Shown here in pieces: positions 1 through 7,508 of a stretch of DNA of 35,493 nt. Position 1 is the first letter of the stretch. Each line of letters opens with the position of its first letter. Source of the stretch: a virus; IMG/VR virus record IMGVR_UViG_3300034121_000903, positions 1 through 35,493 of that record. One strand, written 5' to 3'. Both the position numbers and the translations under genes were made by a program. A model generated the notes under the pieces. That model had not been told where the DNA came from and searched no databases. It saw nothing but the letters and a program-made list of their open reading frames with translations.

Positions 1-10
1 CGGGAGGACT
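1..10. repeat. Terminal 10-bp direct repeat, left copy
   Basis: CGGGAGGACT at the left end is identical to positions 35484-35493. Joining the ends through this overlap keeps one reading frame open, which argues for a circular or circularly permuted molecule rather than chance. Confidence 0.8.
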
Positions 11-309
11 TGCGAAAGCAGCTACGATGCTCCCTTGATTTGGCGAGACAGAACAACATCCTGCAGGACTATAACAAAATCCTCGGCCAAGAGTTGCAGG
101 ACACCAAGCAAGAGCTTGAGGAGGCGCGCCGAGAGATCGCCAAGCTCAAGGCCAGTTCCAACGAGAACTATTGGGAGCTATCGCGCCAGCGGGGTAATAT
201 GCTCCATGCGCTGCATGAGATTAGCGCGGCGGTGAAGCGGGGGATGAGGCAGGGGGGAATCACTATTGGGGAGACTGAGGTGCTTGGGCGCATGGAGGGG
301 CGAGAATGA
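1..309 (+). CDS. C-terminal part of a coiled-coil phage protein split by the window ends
   Basis: The frame is open from base 1 with no start of its own and ends at TGA 307-309. It continues the gene that begins at 35313: both share Arg-Glu-Asp over the 10-bp overlap. The joined protein is 159 residues. This part is rich in Glu, Lys, Gln and Leu in a heptad-like pattern (roughly the first 60 residues here), so a long coiled coil is likely, followed by a Gly/Met-rich tail. Small coiled-coil proteins of this sort are common in phage early regions, usually without a known role. Its stop overlaps the next start (ATGA). Confidence 0.75.
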   Translation, partial: REDLRKQLRCSLDLARQNNILQDYNKILGQELQDTKQELEEARREIAKLKASSNENYWELSRQRGNMLHALHEISAAVKRGMRQGGITIGETEVLGRMEGRE

Positions 310-509
310 GCGAATCCCTCCGCGCATATATCGCCGCCCGCGGCCTCGACGAGGTGGCCGTGATGAACGAACTGCAAGAGCACGGGGTCATCTCCGACAA
401 TGCCGTTAGCGTGGCTGATGTGGGTAACGGGGGTGCTGCTATTGCTTGGCTGGAAAAACGCGACCAGCGGCGTTTGCGGGAGCGAGAGACGGCAAGGAGG
501 GCGGCATGA
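306..509 (+). CDS. Small hypothetical protein (67 aa)
   Basis: ATG 306 overlaps the preceding stop by four bases and the frame closes at 509, where ATGA again starts the next gene. The protein has an acidic helical N-terminal half and a basic, Arg-rich tail after a Gly-rich turn. No family is recognised. Overlaps on both sides suggest translational coupling in an early/middle operon. Confidence 0.65.
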   Translation: MSESLRAYIAARGLDEVAVMNELQEHGVISDNAVSVADVGNGGAAIAWLEKRDQRRLRERETARRAA

Positions 510-676
510 GCATTCCAAAAACGATGGATCAAGTCCCCCAGCATTATGGTCGAAGCCCTGTGCGCCCGGTTGGGCCACGATATGCGCGCAAGCGAACCAA
601 GACCAAGCGCGACTTGGCCAAAGCCAAACGGCGCAGACTCATGCAGAAACAAAGCCGGTTGCGAAACAGACGATGA
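506..676 (+). CDS. Small very basic protein (56 aa)
   Basis: Start ATG 506 overlaps the previous stop; stop TGA 674-676 overlaps the next ATG at 673. The second half is almost continuous Lys/Arg, so nucleic-acid binding is plausible but unproven. The start was chosen for the ATGA coupling; an upstream extension to 446 would overlap the previous gene extensively. No family recognised. Confidence 0.6.
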   Translation: MSIPKTMDQVPQHYGRSPVRPVGPRYARKRTKTKRDLAKAKRRRLMQKQSRLRNRR

Positions 677-1368
677 AAAAACGCCCGCAAATTGACAAAT
701 GCTGGTGGGGGATGGAACCGTCTGCGGCTTGCCCGCCGCAATTAAGCGCCGAGAGGCGGCAGGATCAACTGGTGGCCGACTGGGCCAAGACATTGCCCGA
801 AAAGGAACGCAAGCTCGTCGAGGGGCTGCCAAGGCTTACCAATGACCATAAGCCAACAGGCCAAGACAGGGACGTGGCCGAAATCGAGGGCATCCGCGAG
901 TTTGTCGATCCTTTGGCTAATTTACGCCGGCAAAGCGAGACGCCTGACATGGCTGCGGCCATCGATTCCGAGCATGAGATCCTGATGGAACAGTTCGGCC
1001 TGCACGATGCACAGGCCAAGGCCGTGGCCCTGTGGGCTAACCGGAGAGAGCACACGGCAGCCAGGTCAATGCAGGCCAAGGTGCTTGGGGCCATCTTGGG
1101 GCAATTCTTGGGAGAAAAGACGGCAGACGCCAACACGATGTTCTGGGCTCTGGCCTTCCAGAGCGGCGTGGCGCGGCATTTGACCAGCCACAACCCAAAC
1201 AGCAAGGCCAAGGAACTGGGCGTGACCCGGGCGCTGATGAGCTATTGGCAAAAGGTCTGGGAGAAGGAGCTAGAGCTTCACGACCTGACTTACGCCAAAA
1301 CCGACCAGGCTCGGGTCAAGTATTCAGCCGCTCGCAAGGCGTTTGTCCGCAAAACAAGGGCAGCATAA
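673..1368 (+). CDS. Hypothetical protein with HTH-like C-terminal segment (231 aa)
   Basis: ATG 673 sits in an ATGA overlap. A longer version starting at 400 would cover two other genes and is less likely. The protein is mostly helical. Near its C-terminus, the segment around KAKELGVTRALMSYWQKVW (nucleotides about 1204-1260) looks like a sequence-specific helix-turn-helix, followed by a basic tail. It lies close to the terminase genes and may be a regulator or packaging-linked DNA-binding protein. That role is inference, because I do not recognise the family. Confidence 0.65.
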   Translation: MKKRPQIDKCWWGMEPSAACPPQLSAERRQDQLVADWAKTLPEKERKLVEGLPRLTNDHKPTGQDRDVAEIEGIREFVDPLANLRRQSETPDMAAAIDSEHEILMEQFGLHDAQAKAVALWANRREHTAARSMQAKVLGAILGQFLGEKTADANTMFWALAFQSGVARHLTSHNPNSKAKELGVTRALMSYWQKVWEKELELHDLTYAKTDQARVKYSAARKAFVRKTRAA

Positions 1369-1375
1369 TTTTACC

Positions 1376-2011
1376 ATGAAAAACACACAACTGATGGAAT
1401 ACACGGTCCCGCAAGGGATGAAGGCAACCAAAACGGCGCTGGTTTTACCCTCGGGCATGAAACCCGAAGAGTGGGCGGCCTGTGGCGAATATTTACAGGC
1501 AGCACAGAAGTCTTTGGGCGTCTGGAAGGCCGACTGGTTGAGCTATGGCAGGGCCAACTTTGAGACTGAGTTTGTCGAAAAGACCTTGGTGCAGATGACC
1601 TTTGACCTTAAAGAGCGCGAAAGGCTTAACCTGTTGGGCGAGGTGCAACCGGCGCACAGGCATGAGGCGCTCACCTCCGAGCATTACCTGATCGCGGCCA
1701 AGAGGCTCGACAACGACAAGGAGAGGGAGACGTGGCTATTCACGGCGCAGAGCGAGGGACTTAGCCCAAGGGAATTGCAAGCAAGCATCCGAGCGCATGA
1801 AGTCATCCGCATTGAGATGGATAAGCGCCAAGTATCTTTGCCCTCACCATATGCTGCTCGCGCTGAGTATCGCGCATGGAGAAAAGAGTTGGGCGAGGCA
1901 TGGCAGGAATGGACGCGGCAAGACTTCCTCGATGTGGCCGAGACGATGAAGGAGATGGCCGAATGCTATTCGTGGCTGCTTAACATGGCCGAGAAGGCAC
2001 CCCCCCGGTGA
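1376..2011 (+). CDS. Phage/plasmid DNA-binding-like protein (211 aa)
   Basis: Start ATG 1376 follows the previous stop by seven bases, without a clear Shine-Dalgarno sequence. The pattern EEW...G..L......GVWKADWLSYGR followed by a long helical region with EHYLIAAKRL and WLFTAQSEGLSPRELQASI resembles a diffuse family of plasmid and phage proteins (GDWLNYGE-type), in which the later helices look ParB/HTH-like. A DNA-binding or regulatory role is inferred. It is the last gene before the presumed late promoter and the small terminase. Confidence 0.6.
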   Translation: MKNTQLMEYTVPQGMKATKTALVLPSGMKPEEWAACGEYLQAAQKSLGVWKADWLSYGRANFETEFVEKTLVQMTFDLKERERLNLLGEVQPAHRHEALTSEHYLIAAKRLDNDKERETWLFTAQSEGLSPRELQASIRAHEVIRIEMDKRQVSLPSPYAARAEYRAWRKELGEAWQEWTRQDFLDVAETMKEMAECYSWLLNMAEKAPPR

Positions 2012-2109
2012 GAAGGCTTCCGAACCTGTTGAACCTCTGGGGTTTAGGCGTCATTTGGTATAGATTTGAGTGTTTCCTAGGCGTTTGACTTGGCAACAGC
2101 GGGGGAAAC
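2012..2109 (+). promoter_or_regulatory. Candidate late promoter region before the terminase genes
   Basis: This 98-base gap is one of the few spaces in the rightward genes. It contains TGGTATAGAT (2056-2065), an extended -10-like element (TG at 2056-2057, TATAGA 2059-2064), but no convincing -35 box at 17 bases. GTTTGACTT at 2083-2091 is a variant of the motif seen before other late genes. GGGGGA at 2101-2106 may be a weak Shine-Dalgarno sequence. It is the natural place for late-operon initiation. Confidence 0.35.
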
Positions 2110-2745
2110 ATGGCGATGACTCACAGAGCAATGGCCAAGGCCATCGGCCTGACGGCTGGGCAAGTGTGCAAGCTGGCGAAGAAGGGGATGCCTCTGGACT
2201 CACCAGAGTCCGCATCCGCCTGGCGTGGTCGCCACATCGGCGCGCACACCAACCGCCCGGCACCGGCCCCACCAAAGCCAATGCCGATGCAGGAAGAAGA
2301 TCCAGAGGCCAAGCACGTCGAGGATCTGGCCGACCTTCCCTTTGAGCAGATAACCAATACCGACAACTGCCGCGACGCCTTGCAGGAGAGCCGCGATGCC
2401 CGCCGCTTCGCATGGAAGAAGGTCAAGGACTTGGACGCCGCCGGGCAGCTTGAAGACAGCCGCAAGTGGATGCAGACGCACCAGCAAATGCTTTTGCGGC
2501 AAGGCAATCTTGAGGAGCAGTTCCGCAACCTGATTGAGCGGGACGGGGAAACCATCAGCTACCGTGACGCCGACACAAGATACCGCAGCTTCCTCAACGA
2601 CATCCGCGTCATTTGCATGGCCATGCCGTCTTCCCTGGCGTCCAAGGTCAACCCAACCGACCCACCGCACGCGCAGAAGATTATGGAAGAGTGGCGTAAC
2701 GATGTGCTCTTCAAGACGCTAAAGGCCAAAGGTGGCGAGGCATGA
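2110..2745 (+). CDS. Terminase small subunit (Nu1-like, 211 aa)
   Basis: The N-terminus (MAMTHRAMAKAIGLTAGQVC, residues 1-20) followed by KLAKKGMPLDSPESASAW is a winged-HTH of the type in lambda Nu1, which recognises the packaging site. The middle is Pro-rich and the C-terminal half is helical and acidic, fitting oligomerisation and large-subunit contact. It directly precedes and overlaps the large terminase by four bases. The start may instead be ATG 2116, which is better spaced from GGGGGA at 2101. Family identity comes from the HTH plus position. Confidence 0.75.
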   Translation: MAMTHRAMAKAIGLTAGQVCKLAKKGMPLDSPESASAWRGRHIGAHTNRPAPAPPKPMPMQEEDPEAKHVEDLADLPFEQITNTDNCRDALQESRDARRFAWKKVKDLDAAGQLEDSRKWMQTHQQMLLRQGNLEEQFRNLIERDGETISYRDADTRYRSFLNDIRVICMAMPSSLASKVNPTDPPHAQKIMEEWRNDVLFKTLKAKGGEA

Positions 2746-4523
2746 TTGACCAGCTTGTCGCCTCAATGCGGGACGTATTCAGCGCTCCCGACATCCGCAA
2801 GCCCTGGCAGTGGGCCGAGGATGAGATTGTCCTGTCCCGCCGGCAGACCGAAAGCATCGGCCCCTATTCGACCCTGCTTACCCCTTACGTCCGCGAGCCG
2901 CTGGAGTGCTTTGCCGACAACCGAGTCACCGACCTTACGCTTTGCTTTGGCAGCCAGACCTCAAAGACCACCATCCTGATGATCGGCGCGGCGTGGCGCA
3001 TGGCCAATGATCCGGCCCCGAGCATCTGGGTCATGCCCACCGAGCACCTGTGCCGCAGCTTTTCGGAAAACCGATGGCAGCCAATGGTTGAGGACTGCGG
3101 CGTCCTGCGCGCCCTAAAGCCACAAAACCCGCACCGCTTCAAAGCCCTAGAGCAGCAATTCCGCGATGCCACACTGACTTTTATCGGCAGCAACTCACCG
3201 GCCAACTTGGCCAGCCGCCCGGCGGGCCTGCTCATCATGGACGAGACGGACAAGTTCGCCACGGCCACCGAGCGCGAATCCTCTGCCGTGGCCCTAGCCG
3301 AAAACCGCACCAAGAGCTACACCAACGCCCTGCGCGTCAAGGCCAGCACGCCCACCGTGCCGGATGGCGAAATCTGGTCGGCCTTCATGTCAGGGGATCA
3401 GCGGTATTACTTTGTGCCGTGTCCGCACTGTGGCGAAAAGCAACGCTTGGAGTTCACGCAAGTGCGCTGGGACAAGGACGCCAAGATTGACGGCAAGTGG
3501 AACGAGGATGCCGTGAGGCGCTCGGCGCATTACGAGTGCGTCCAATGCCAGGGAAAGATCACCGACGGTTACAAGACTCGGATGCTGCGCGAGGGCGAAT
3601 GGCGGGCGACTAACTCGGCAGCCTCGGCAGGGCGGCGAAGCTATCACCTCAACAGCCTCTACGCGCCTTGGAGATCCTGCGGCTTTGCCGAGTTGGCCGT
3701 GAAGTTTCTCCAAGCCAAAGACACACCGGCAGACATTCAAGACTTCAACAACTCGACCTTGGCCACGCCTTACGCGCCGATCGATGTGAACGTGAAGGAG
3801 GAGAAGGTGCGCGACTGCCGCGATCCGCATTGCCGGTGGCAGCAAGTTCCCGACCACGCCAGCGGCGACAAGCTGGCCTATTTGTTCCTCGGGGCCGACC
3901 CCGGCCAGCATCAAACGCACTGGGTGGTTTCTGCCGTCAGCACGGCAGGGGAGATCACGCCGATTGACTGCGGCACGGTGCTTTCGCCCGAGGACTTGGT
4001 TCACTTCGTGCAAGAGGGCAACCCTGCGCGCTTGGCCTACAAAGACGCGGCAGGCAACGAATACAACGTCAACCGGGGGTTGGTGGACTCAGGCTATCTG
4101 ACCGAGCGCGTTTACAACGTATGCTACGCAACGGCCCCGGTGATGTGGCCAAGCAAGGGCAGTGACGCCGCCTTTGGTAAAGACCCCGTGCGATACACCC
4201 GCCTGCAAGCGCCGGCAGGGCTGGGCCTCTACACCTACATCGACAACGACATCAAAACGGAGTTCTACGATTGGCGCATCAACCGCCGGCGCGCTCCGCT
4301 CTTTCGACTCCCGATGGACGCGCCCGAGGCGCTCATGGCAGGACTAAGCGGGCAGCAACTCATTACCAAGCGCACGGCGGGCGGGACTTCTCAGCAGTGG
4401 AAGAAATTGCCCAATGACCACTTTGGCGACTGCGTGAAGCTGGCCTATGTCGGCTGGCAGATCCTTAAAGAGAATTTTGGACAGACCGAAGAAGCACCTT
4501 TGACAGAGCCAGCAGAAGCATGA
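2742..4523 (+). CDS. Terminase large subunit, lambda gpA type (593 aa)
   Basis: This is the ATP-driven packaging motor and headful/cos nuclease. Visible parts: a Walker A-like loop FGSQTSKTT (residues 69-77), Walker B LLIMDETD (163-170), a zinc-binding CPHC (227-230) with CVQC (266-269), and a nuclease-domain start LFLGADPGQ (381-389, Asp386). The zinc knuckle between ATPase and nuclease is typical of the GpA family, as is the length of about 600. It overlaps the small subunit upstream and the gpW-like gene downstream. The gpA type would usually go with cos-site packaging; I did not identify a cos site. Confidence 0.92.
   Translation: MIDQLVASMRDVFSAPDIRKPWQWAEDEIVLSRRQTESIGPYSTLLTPYVREPLECFADNRVTDLTLCFGSQTSKTTILMIGAAWRMANDPAPSIWVMPTEHLCRSFSENRWQPMVEDCGVLRALKPQNPHRFKALEQQFRDATLTFIGSNSPANLASRPAGLLIMDETDKFATATERESSAVALAENRTKSYTNALRVKASTPTVPDGEIWSAFMSGDQRYYFVPCPHCGEKQRLEFTQVRWDKDAKIDGKWNEDAVRRSAHYECVQCQGKITDGYKTRMLREGEWRATNSAASAGRRSYHLNSLYAPWRSCGFAELAVKFLQAKDTPADIQDFNNSTLATPYAPIDVNVKEEKVRDCRDPHCRWQQVPDHASGDKLAYLFLGADPGQHQTHWVVSAVSTAGEITPIDCGTVLSPEDLVHFVQEGNPARLAYKDAAGNEYNVNRGLVDSGYLTERVYNVCYATAPVMWPSKGSDAAFGKDPVRYTRLQAPAGLGLYTYIDNDIKTEFYDWRINRRRAPLFRLPMDAPEALMAGLSGQQLITKRTAGGTSQQWKKLPNDHFGDCVKLAYVGWQILKENFGQTEEAPLTEPAEA
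4498..4506 (+). promoter_or_regulatory. TTTGACA start-associated motif, copy 1
   Basis: CTTTGACAG lies inside the end of the terminase gene, 13 bases before ATG 4520. No Shine-Dalgarno sequence is seen between them. Confidence 0.5.
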
Positions 4524-4813
4524 CCTCTGAGTTGGCCGGCATTCGCAAATATCTCAAGCGCACAAAAACGCTGTCTCAGCTTGAAGTGCTCTCCAATGAC
4601 TTATACGCCATTGCCGACTCGGAGGTCGTTATTACCAACGCAGGGTTTGAGGGCGGCACCTCGTCAGGCCAAGCCCGCAAGTATTCCAAGGGCGACATTC
4701 TGAACATCGTCGAAGACCTCATTACCGAACTCGATCCGCCCACCGATCCCGTCAAAACCAGTGGGGCAGGGATGATCTACGCCGACTACTCCGAGGCGCT
4801 GATTCACCTTTGA
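4520..4813 (+). CDS. gpW-like head-tail joining protein candidate (97 aa)
   Basis: ATG 4520 overlaps the terminase stop. It occupies the slot of lambda gpW, between terminase and portal, and has a similar layout: a helix, a short Gly-containing hairpin (ITNAGFEGG), and a second helix (DILNIVEDLITELD, about residues 58-71). In lambda gpW sits below the portal in the connector. Here an extra 25-residue tail follows. Sequence identity with gpW is not obvious to me, so the call rests on position and pattern. Confidence 0.5.
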   Translation: MTSELAGIRKYLKRTKTLSQLEVLSNDLYAIADSEVVITNAGFEGGTSSGQARKYSKGDILNIVEDLITELDPPTDPVKTSGAGMIYADYSEALIHL

Positions 4814-4815
4814 GC

Positions 4816-4824
4816 CTTTGACAC
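4816..4824 (+). promoter_or_regulatory. TTTGACA start-associated motif, copy 2
   Basis: CTTTGACAC is in the 23-base gap before the portal gene, 12 bases before its GTG start at 4837. No Shine-Dalgarno sequence is present. Confidence 0.55.
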
Positions 4825-4836
4825 TCCCGCCCGAGC

Positions 4837-6366
4837 GTGGCGGAAATCAAGGGCAAATCAAAACGCGGCGGGTATCGCCCGGGAGCGGGGCGTCCCAAGA
4901 AAGCGGACGCCAAAAATGCAGCCTACGAGGCCGCAGAACTTTATCAGCCAGGGCGCACGCTCATCTATATGCCCACGGTTCAGCCGAGGCAGGAGTTTCA
5001 GAGCGGGACGCGCACCAACATCATGCGGAAGGCTCGCTGGCTTTACAACAATGTCGGCCTCGCTGCCCGAGCCGTGGACGGTGTGGCGCGCTACACCTGT
5101 GGCACTGGCATCATTCCGGCAGCCCGATCTTCTGACGCCGCGTGGAACCGCCAAGCCGAGGAGATGTTTGAGGACACCTGTGGCCGCGAAGCCTTTGGAT
5201 TCGACGCGGCGGGCCAAGTCAATTTTTACGAGGCACAGCATTTTATCTGCAAGCACGTTGCCATTGACGGCGACTTCTTTGGCCAGTTCGTAAAGAGCAA
5301 CGATGGCCGCGCCCTCATGCGCTTTATTGGCGGTGAGTCAGTCGGCAATGCCACCACCGGCCTTGCCCAAGACGAATGGCAGGATGGCGTGCGCGTCGAT
5401 TCGATGGGCAAGCCGACCCAGTATCGTCTGCTGGCCGACGAGACGAGCAGCACTTTCACCGATGTGGCCGCCGATGACATCCTGCATTTCCACCGCCCGG
5501 CGCGCATCGGCTACACCCGCAGCCCATCTTGGCTCTCCCGCGCAGCCCTGCATCTGCATGACATGGCCGACATCGTGGCCTTCACCAAGCAGACCTTCAA
5601 GCTCGCCAGCCAGCCCGCTTTTATCATCAAGAGCCCTGACGCCATGCAAGTTGGTATGGGGGCCGCGCTCAAAAAGCAGGACGCCTCTACCGGCAGCGTG
5701 ACCCTCGACAAGCTCTACGGCGGCAGCGGCGTGGTGCAACTCCCGCCTGGCACCGAGCTTCAGCAGTTCAAGAACGAGCACCCCGGCAACAACTTCCAAG
5801 CCTTCCTCGACTTCCTTGCCCGCGACATTTCATGGGGCATTGGACTTTCTCCCGAGATGCTATGGAGCGTGGCCGGCATCGGCGGGGCCAACACCCGCTA
5901 TGTGCTGGCCGACGCGCAGGTCTTTTTCTCTGAGTTGCAGGAATGGCTCATTAACCAATTCTGCCGCCGCTTCTGGAAGTATTGGGTCTGGTCGGAGATT
6001 CAAGCGGGACGCCTGCCGCTGCGCGAGGATTGGTGGAGAGTGGACTTCATCCCGCCAGCAAGGGCCACGGTGGACTTTGGCCGCGACACCAAGGCACTGC
6101 TTGAAATCGTCCGCACCGGGGCCATGTCCACCCGCCGCTTTGCCGAAATGCACGGGCTGGACGAAGAGGCCGAGGAAGATGCGGCGATTGCTGCCGCTGT
6201 TCGCCGCAAAAACAAATGCGAGGCCGCAGGATTGTCTGTCACCGATGTTTTCCCTCCCGCGCCGGGATCACCGGCTCCCATGCAGCCAGCGCCCAAACCC
6301 GAAGAGCACGACGAGGAATACGAAGAAACGGAAGCCGAGCCGCCGGCTGACTCTAGCGCGCTTTGA
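4837..6366 (+). CDS. Portal protein, lambda gpB type (509 aa)
   Basis: It forms the dodecameric channel through which DNA enters the capsid. The GTG start at 4837 gives a protein of normal length for the gpB-type family, with characteristic stretches such as NNVGLAARAVDG (about residues 69-80), CKHVAIDGDFF, GIGLSPEMLW and a C-terminal acidic low-complexity tail (EEHDEEYEETEAE). The N-terminus carries GGYRPGAGRPKK (residues 11-22), an AT-hook-like basic motif more often seen in small terminases and other DNA-binding phage proteins. Position between gpW-like and protease genes matches lambda. Confidence 0.9.
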   Translation: MAEIKGKSKRGGYRPGAGRPKKADAKNAAYEAAELYQPGRTLIYMPTVQPRQEFQSGTRTNIMRKARWLYNNVGLAARAVDGVARYTCGTGIIPAARSSDAAWNRQAEEMFEDTCGREAFGFDAAGQVNFYEAQHFICKHVAIDGDFFGQFVKSNDGRALMRFIGGESVGNATTGLAQDEWQDGVRVDSMGKPTQYRLLADETSSTFTDVAADDILHFHRPARIGYTRSPSWLSRAALHLHDMADIVAFTKQTFKLASQPAFIIKSPDAMQVGMGAALKKQDASTGSVTLDKLYGGSGVVQLPPGTELQQFKNEHPGNNFQAFLDFLARDISWGIGLSPEMLWSVAGIGGANTRYVLADAQVFFSELQEWLINQFCRRFWKYWVWSEIQAGRLPLREDWWRVDFIPPARATVDFGRDTKALLEIVRTGAMSTRRFAEMHGLDEEAEEDAAIAAAVRRKNKCEAAGLSVTDVFPPAPGSPAPMQPAPKPEEHDEEYEETEAEPPADSSAL

Positions 6367-6369
6367 CAC
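6361..6369 (+). promoter_or_regulatory. TTTGACA start-associated motif, copy 3
   Basis: CTTTGACAC contains the portal stop codon (TGA 6364-6366) and lies 12 bases before ATG 6382 of the protease gene. Confidence 0.55.
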
Positions 6370-6381
6370 TCGGGGCCAGGC

Positions 6382-7467
6382 ATGGCCCAAAACTGGTATG
6401 CTTTTAAGAACGCTCCCGACAAAAGCGGCGAGGTTGAACTTTCTCTCTACGACGAAATCGGTTCGTTCGGCATCGGCGCAAAAGAGTTCATTGCCGAACT
6501 CAAAGAGCACAAAGACGAGCACATCCACCTCCGCATCAATTCTCCCGGTGGAGAAATTGTCGAAGGCAGCGCGATTTACAACGCCCTGACCCGCCACAAA
6601 GGCGGCCTGACTGTTCACATCGATGCCCTGGCCGCAAGCATGGCCAGCGTCATCGCTATGTCGGGTGACCCGGTCTACATGGCGGACAACGCGCTTTTGA
6701 TGATCCACAACCCGTGGACCCTCGCAGCCGGTGAGGCCAAAGACCTCCGCAAGCAGGCCGACCTGTTGGACACCATGAAGTCCAACCTCATCCGCGCTTA
6801 TCAGAAGAAGAGCGGCATGGAGGAAAAAGCCATCGCCAAGCTGATGGACGAGGAAACCTGGCTCGATGCGGTTGAAGCCGTGGCCCTCGGCTTTGTCGAT
6901 GCCATCGAGGACGGCATTCCCGCCGCCGCCAGCGCCAAAGAAATGCGGGCGCGATTTGACAATTTCGCAAAGGCCAAGATGGAAAATACCGTTATCTCCG
7001 AAGCCGCCGAGGTTTCCGCGCCAGTCGCAGATCCTGTGGTCGAGGAAACCCCTGTGGCCGTTGAGGCCGTCGATTCTGTCACCGACGCGCCAGTGGCCGA
7101 AGAAGCTCAAGTCGTTGTCGAGGAAGCGCCTGTTGCTGAAGAGCCGCAGGCCGCCGTCACCGCCGACTCGCTCGTCGCCAAAATTTCCGACATGGCCAGC
7201 AAGTTGGCCGAAGTCGAAGCCCGCGCTACTGCCGCCGAGGTCGAACTTTCCAAGGTCAAAGAAGCCTTTGCCGCGCTTGAAAAAGGCGCAGGCGTAGCCG
7301 CCGCCACCGTTGTGCCGACTGTTGCCAGCGAAGACAGATCCGACCCCGTGGCCCAGTGGATGGACGCCATCGAGCGCAAGGACTACGCCGCCGCCGGCGA
7401 CCTCTACGCCAAGCACAAGCGCGCCATCTGGGCCGCCCGCGAAAAACTTTCCAAAGCCACCAGCTAA
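6382..7467 (+). CDS. ClpP-type prohead protease with C-terminal scaffold region (361 aa)
   Basis: Residues 1-180 are a ClpP/S14-like serine protease: RINSPGG (51-57), the nucleophile Ser86 in ALAASMAS, His109 in LMIHNPW, and the ETWLDAVEAVALGFVDAI helix (158-175) carrying the acidic member. Residues 200-290 are Val/Glu/Pro/Ala-rich and then heptad-like, typical of capsid scaffolding. This mirrors lambda C/Nu3, where the protease contains the scaffold as its C-terminal part, which is later cleaved during maturation. It precedes the capsid gene as expected. Confidence 0.87.
   Translation: MAQNWYAFKNAPDKSGEVELSLYDEIGSFGIGAKEFIAELKEHKDEHIHLRINSPGGEIVEGSAIYNALTRHKGGLTVHIDALAASMASVIAMSGDPVYMADNALLMIHNPWTLAAGEAKDLRKQADLLDTMKSNLIRAYQKKSGMEEKAIAKLMDEETWLDAVEAVALGFVDAIEDGIPAAASAKEMRARFDNFAKAKMENTVISEAAEVSAPVADPVVEETPVAVEAVDSVTDAPVAEEAQVVVEEAPVAEEPQAAVTADSLVAKISDMASKLAEVEARATAAEVELSKVKEAFAALEKGAGVAAATVVPTVASEDRSDPVAQWMDAIERKDYAAAGDLYAKHKRAIWAAREKLSKATS
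6954..6962 (+). promoter_or_regulatory. TTTGACA motif inside the protease gene, before a possible internal start
   Basis: ATTTGACAA ends 16 bases before in-frame ATG 6979, near the protease/scaffold junction. The same motif precedes ordinary starts elsewhere. Chance is possible because the codons encode Phe-Asp-Asn. Confidence 0.3.
6979..7467 (+). CDS. Possible internally initiated scaffold protein (162 aa), nested
   Basis: In-frame ATG 6979 begins MENTVISEAAEV, just after the protease domain ends, and would give a free scaffold sharing the C-terminus of the protease, as lambda Nu3 does within C. The product is acidic, Val/Glu/Ala/Pro-rich and then coiled-coil-like (KISDMASKLAEVEARATAAE). 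The evidence is domain boundary, precedent in lambda and the upstream TTTGACA copy. No good Shine-Dalgarno sequence is present, so this remains a prediction. Confidence 0.4.
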   Translation: MENTVISEAAEVSAPVADPVVEETPVAVEAVDSVTDAPVAEEAQVVVEEAPVAEEPQAAVTADSLVAKISDMASKLAEVEARATAAEVELSKVKEAFAALEKGAGVAAATVVPTVASEDRSDPVAQWMDAIERKDYAAAGDLYAKHKRAIWAAREKLSKATS

Positions 7468-7508
7468 GGAATCCCAACCCAAAACAACCCAACTAACCAA
7501 CCAAAAAT
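7468..7508 (+). promoter_or_regulatory. A/C-rich unstructured leader of the capsid gene
   Basis: The 41 bases before the capsid ATG are almost only A and C (AACCCAAAACAACCCAACTA and so on). The leader has no Shine-Dalgarno sequence near the start and no evident hairpin. It probably allows ribosomes to load without base pairing to 16S rRNA, which would suit the most highly expressed gene. Confidence 0.5.

Noticed and set aside
400-672. N-terminal extension of the gene at 673
   Set aside because: It would overlap two coupled small genes completely and has composition unlike the rest of the protein.
6363-6391. TTGACA of the recurrent motif as a sigma70 promoter -35 box
   Set aside because: No -10-like hexamer at 16-18 bases in any copy examined, and initiation would fall inside the coding region.
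6268-7500. Long leftward open frame of 410 codons
   Set aside because: It is a shadow of the protease/scaffold and portal genes, Gly/His/Phe-biased by codon mirroring, with no motif. The plus-strand genes are clear.
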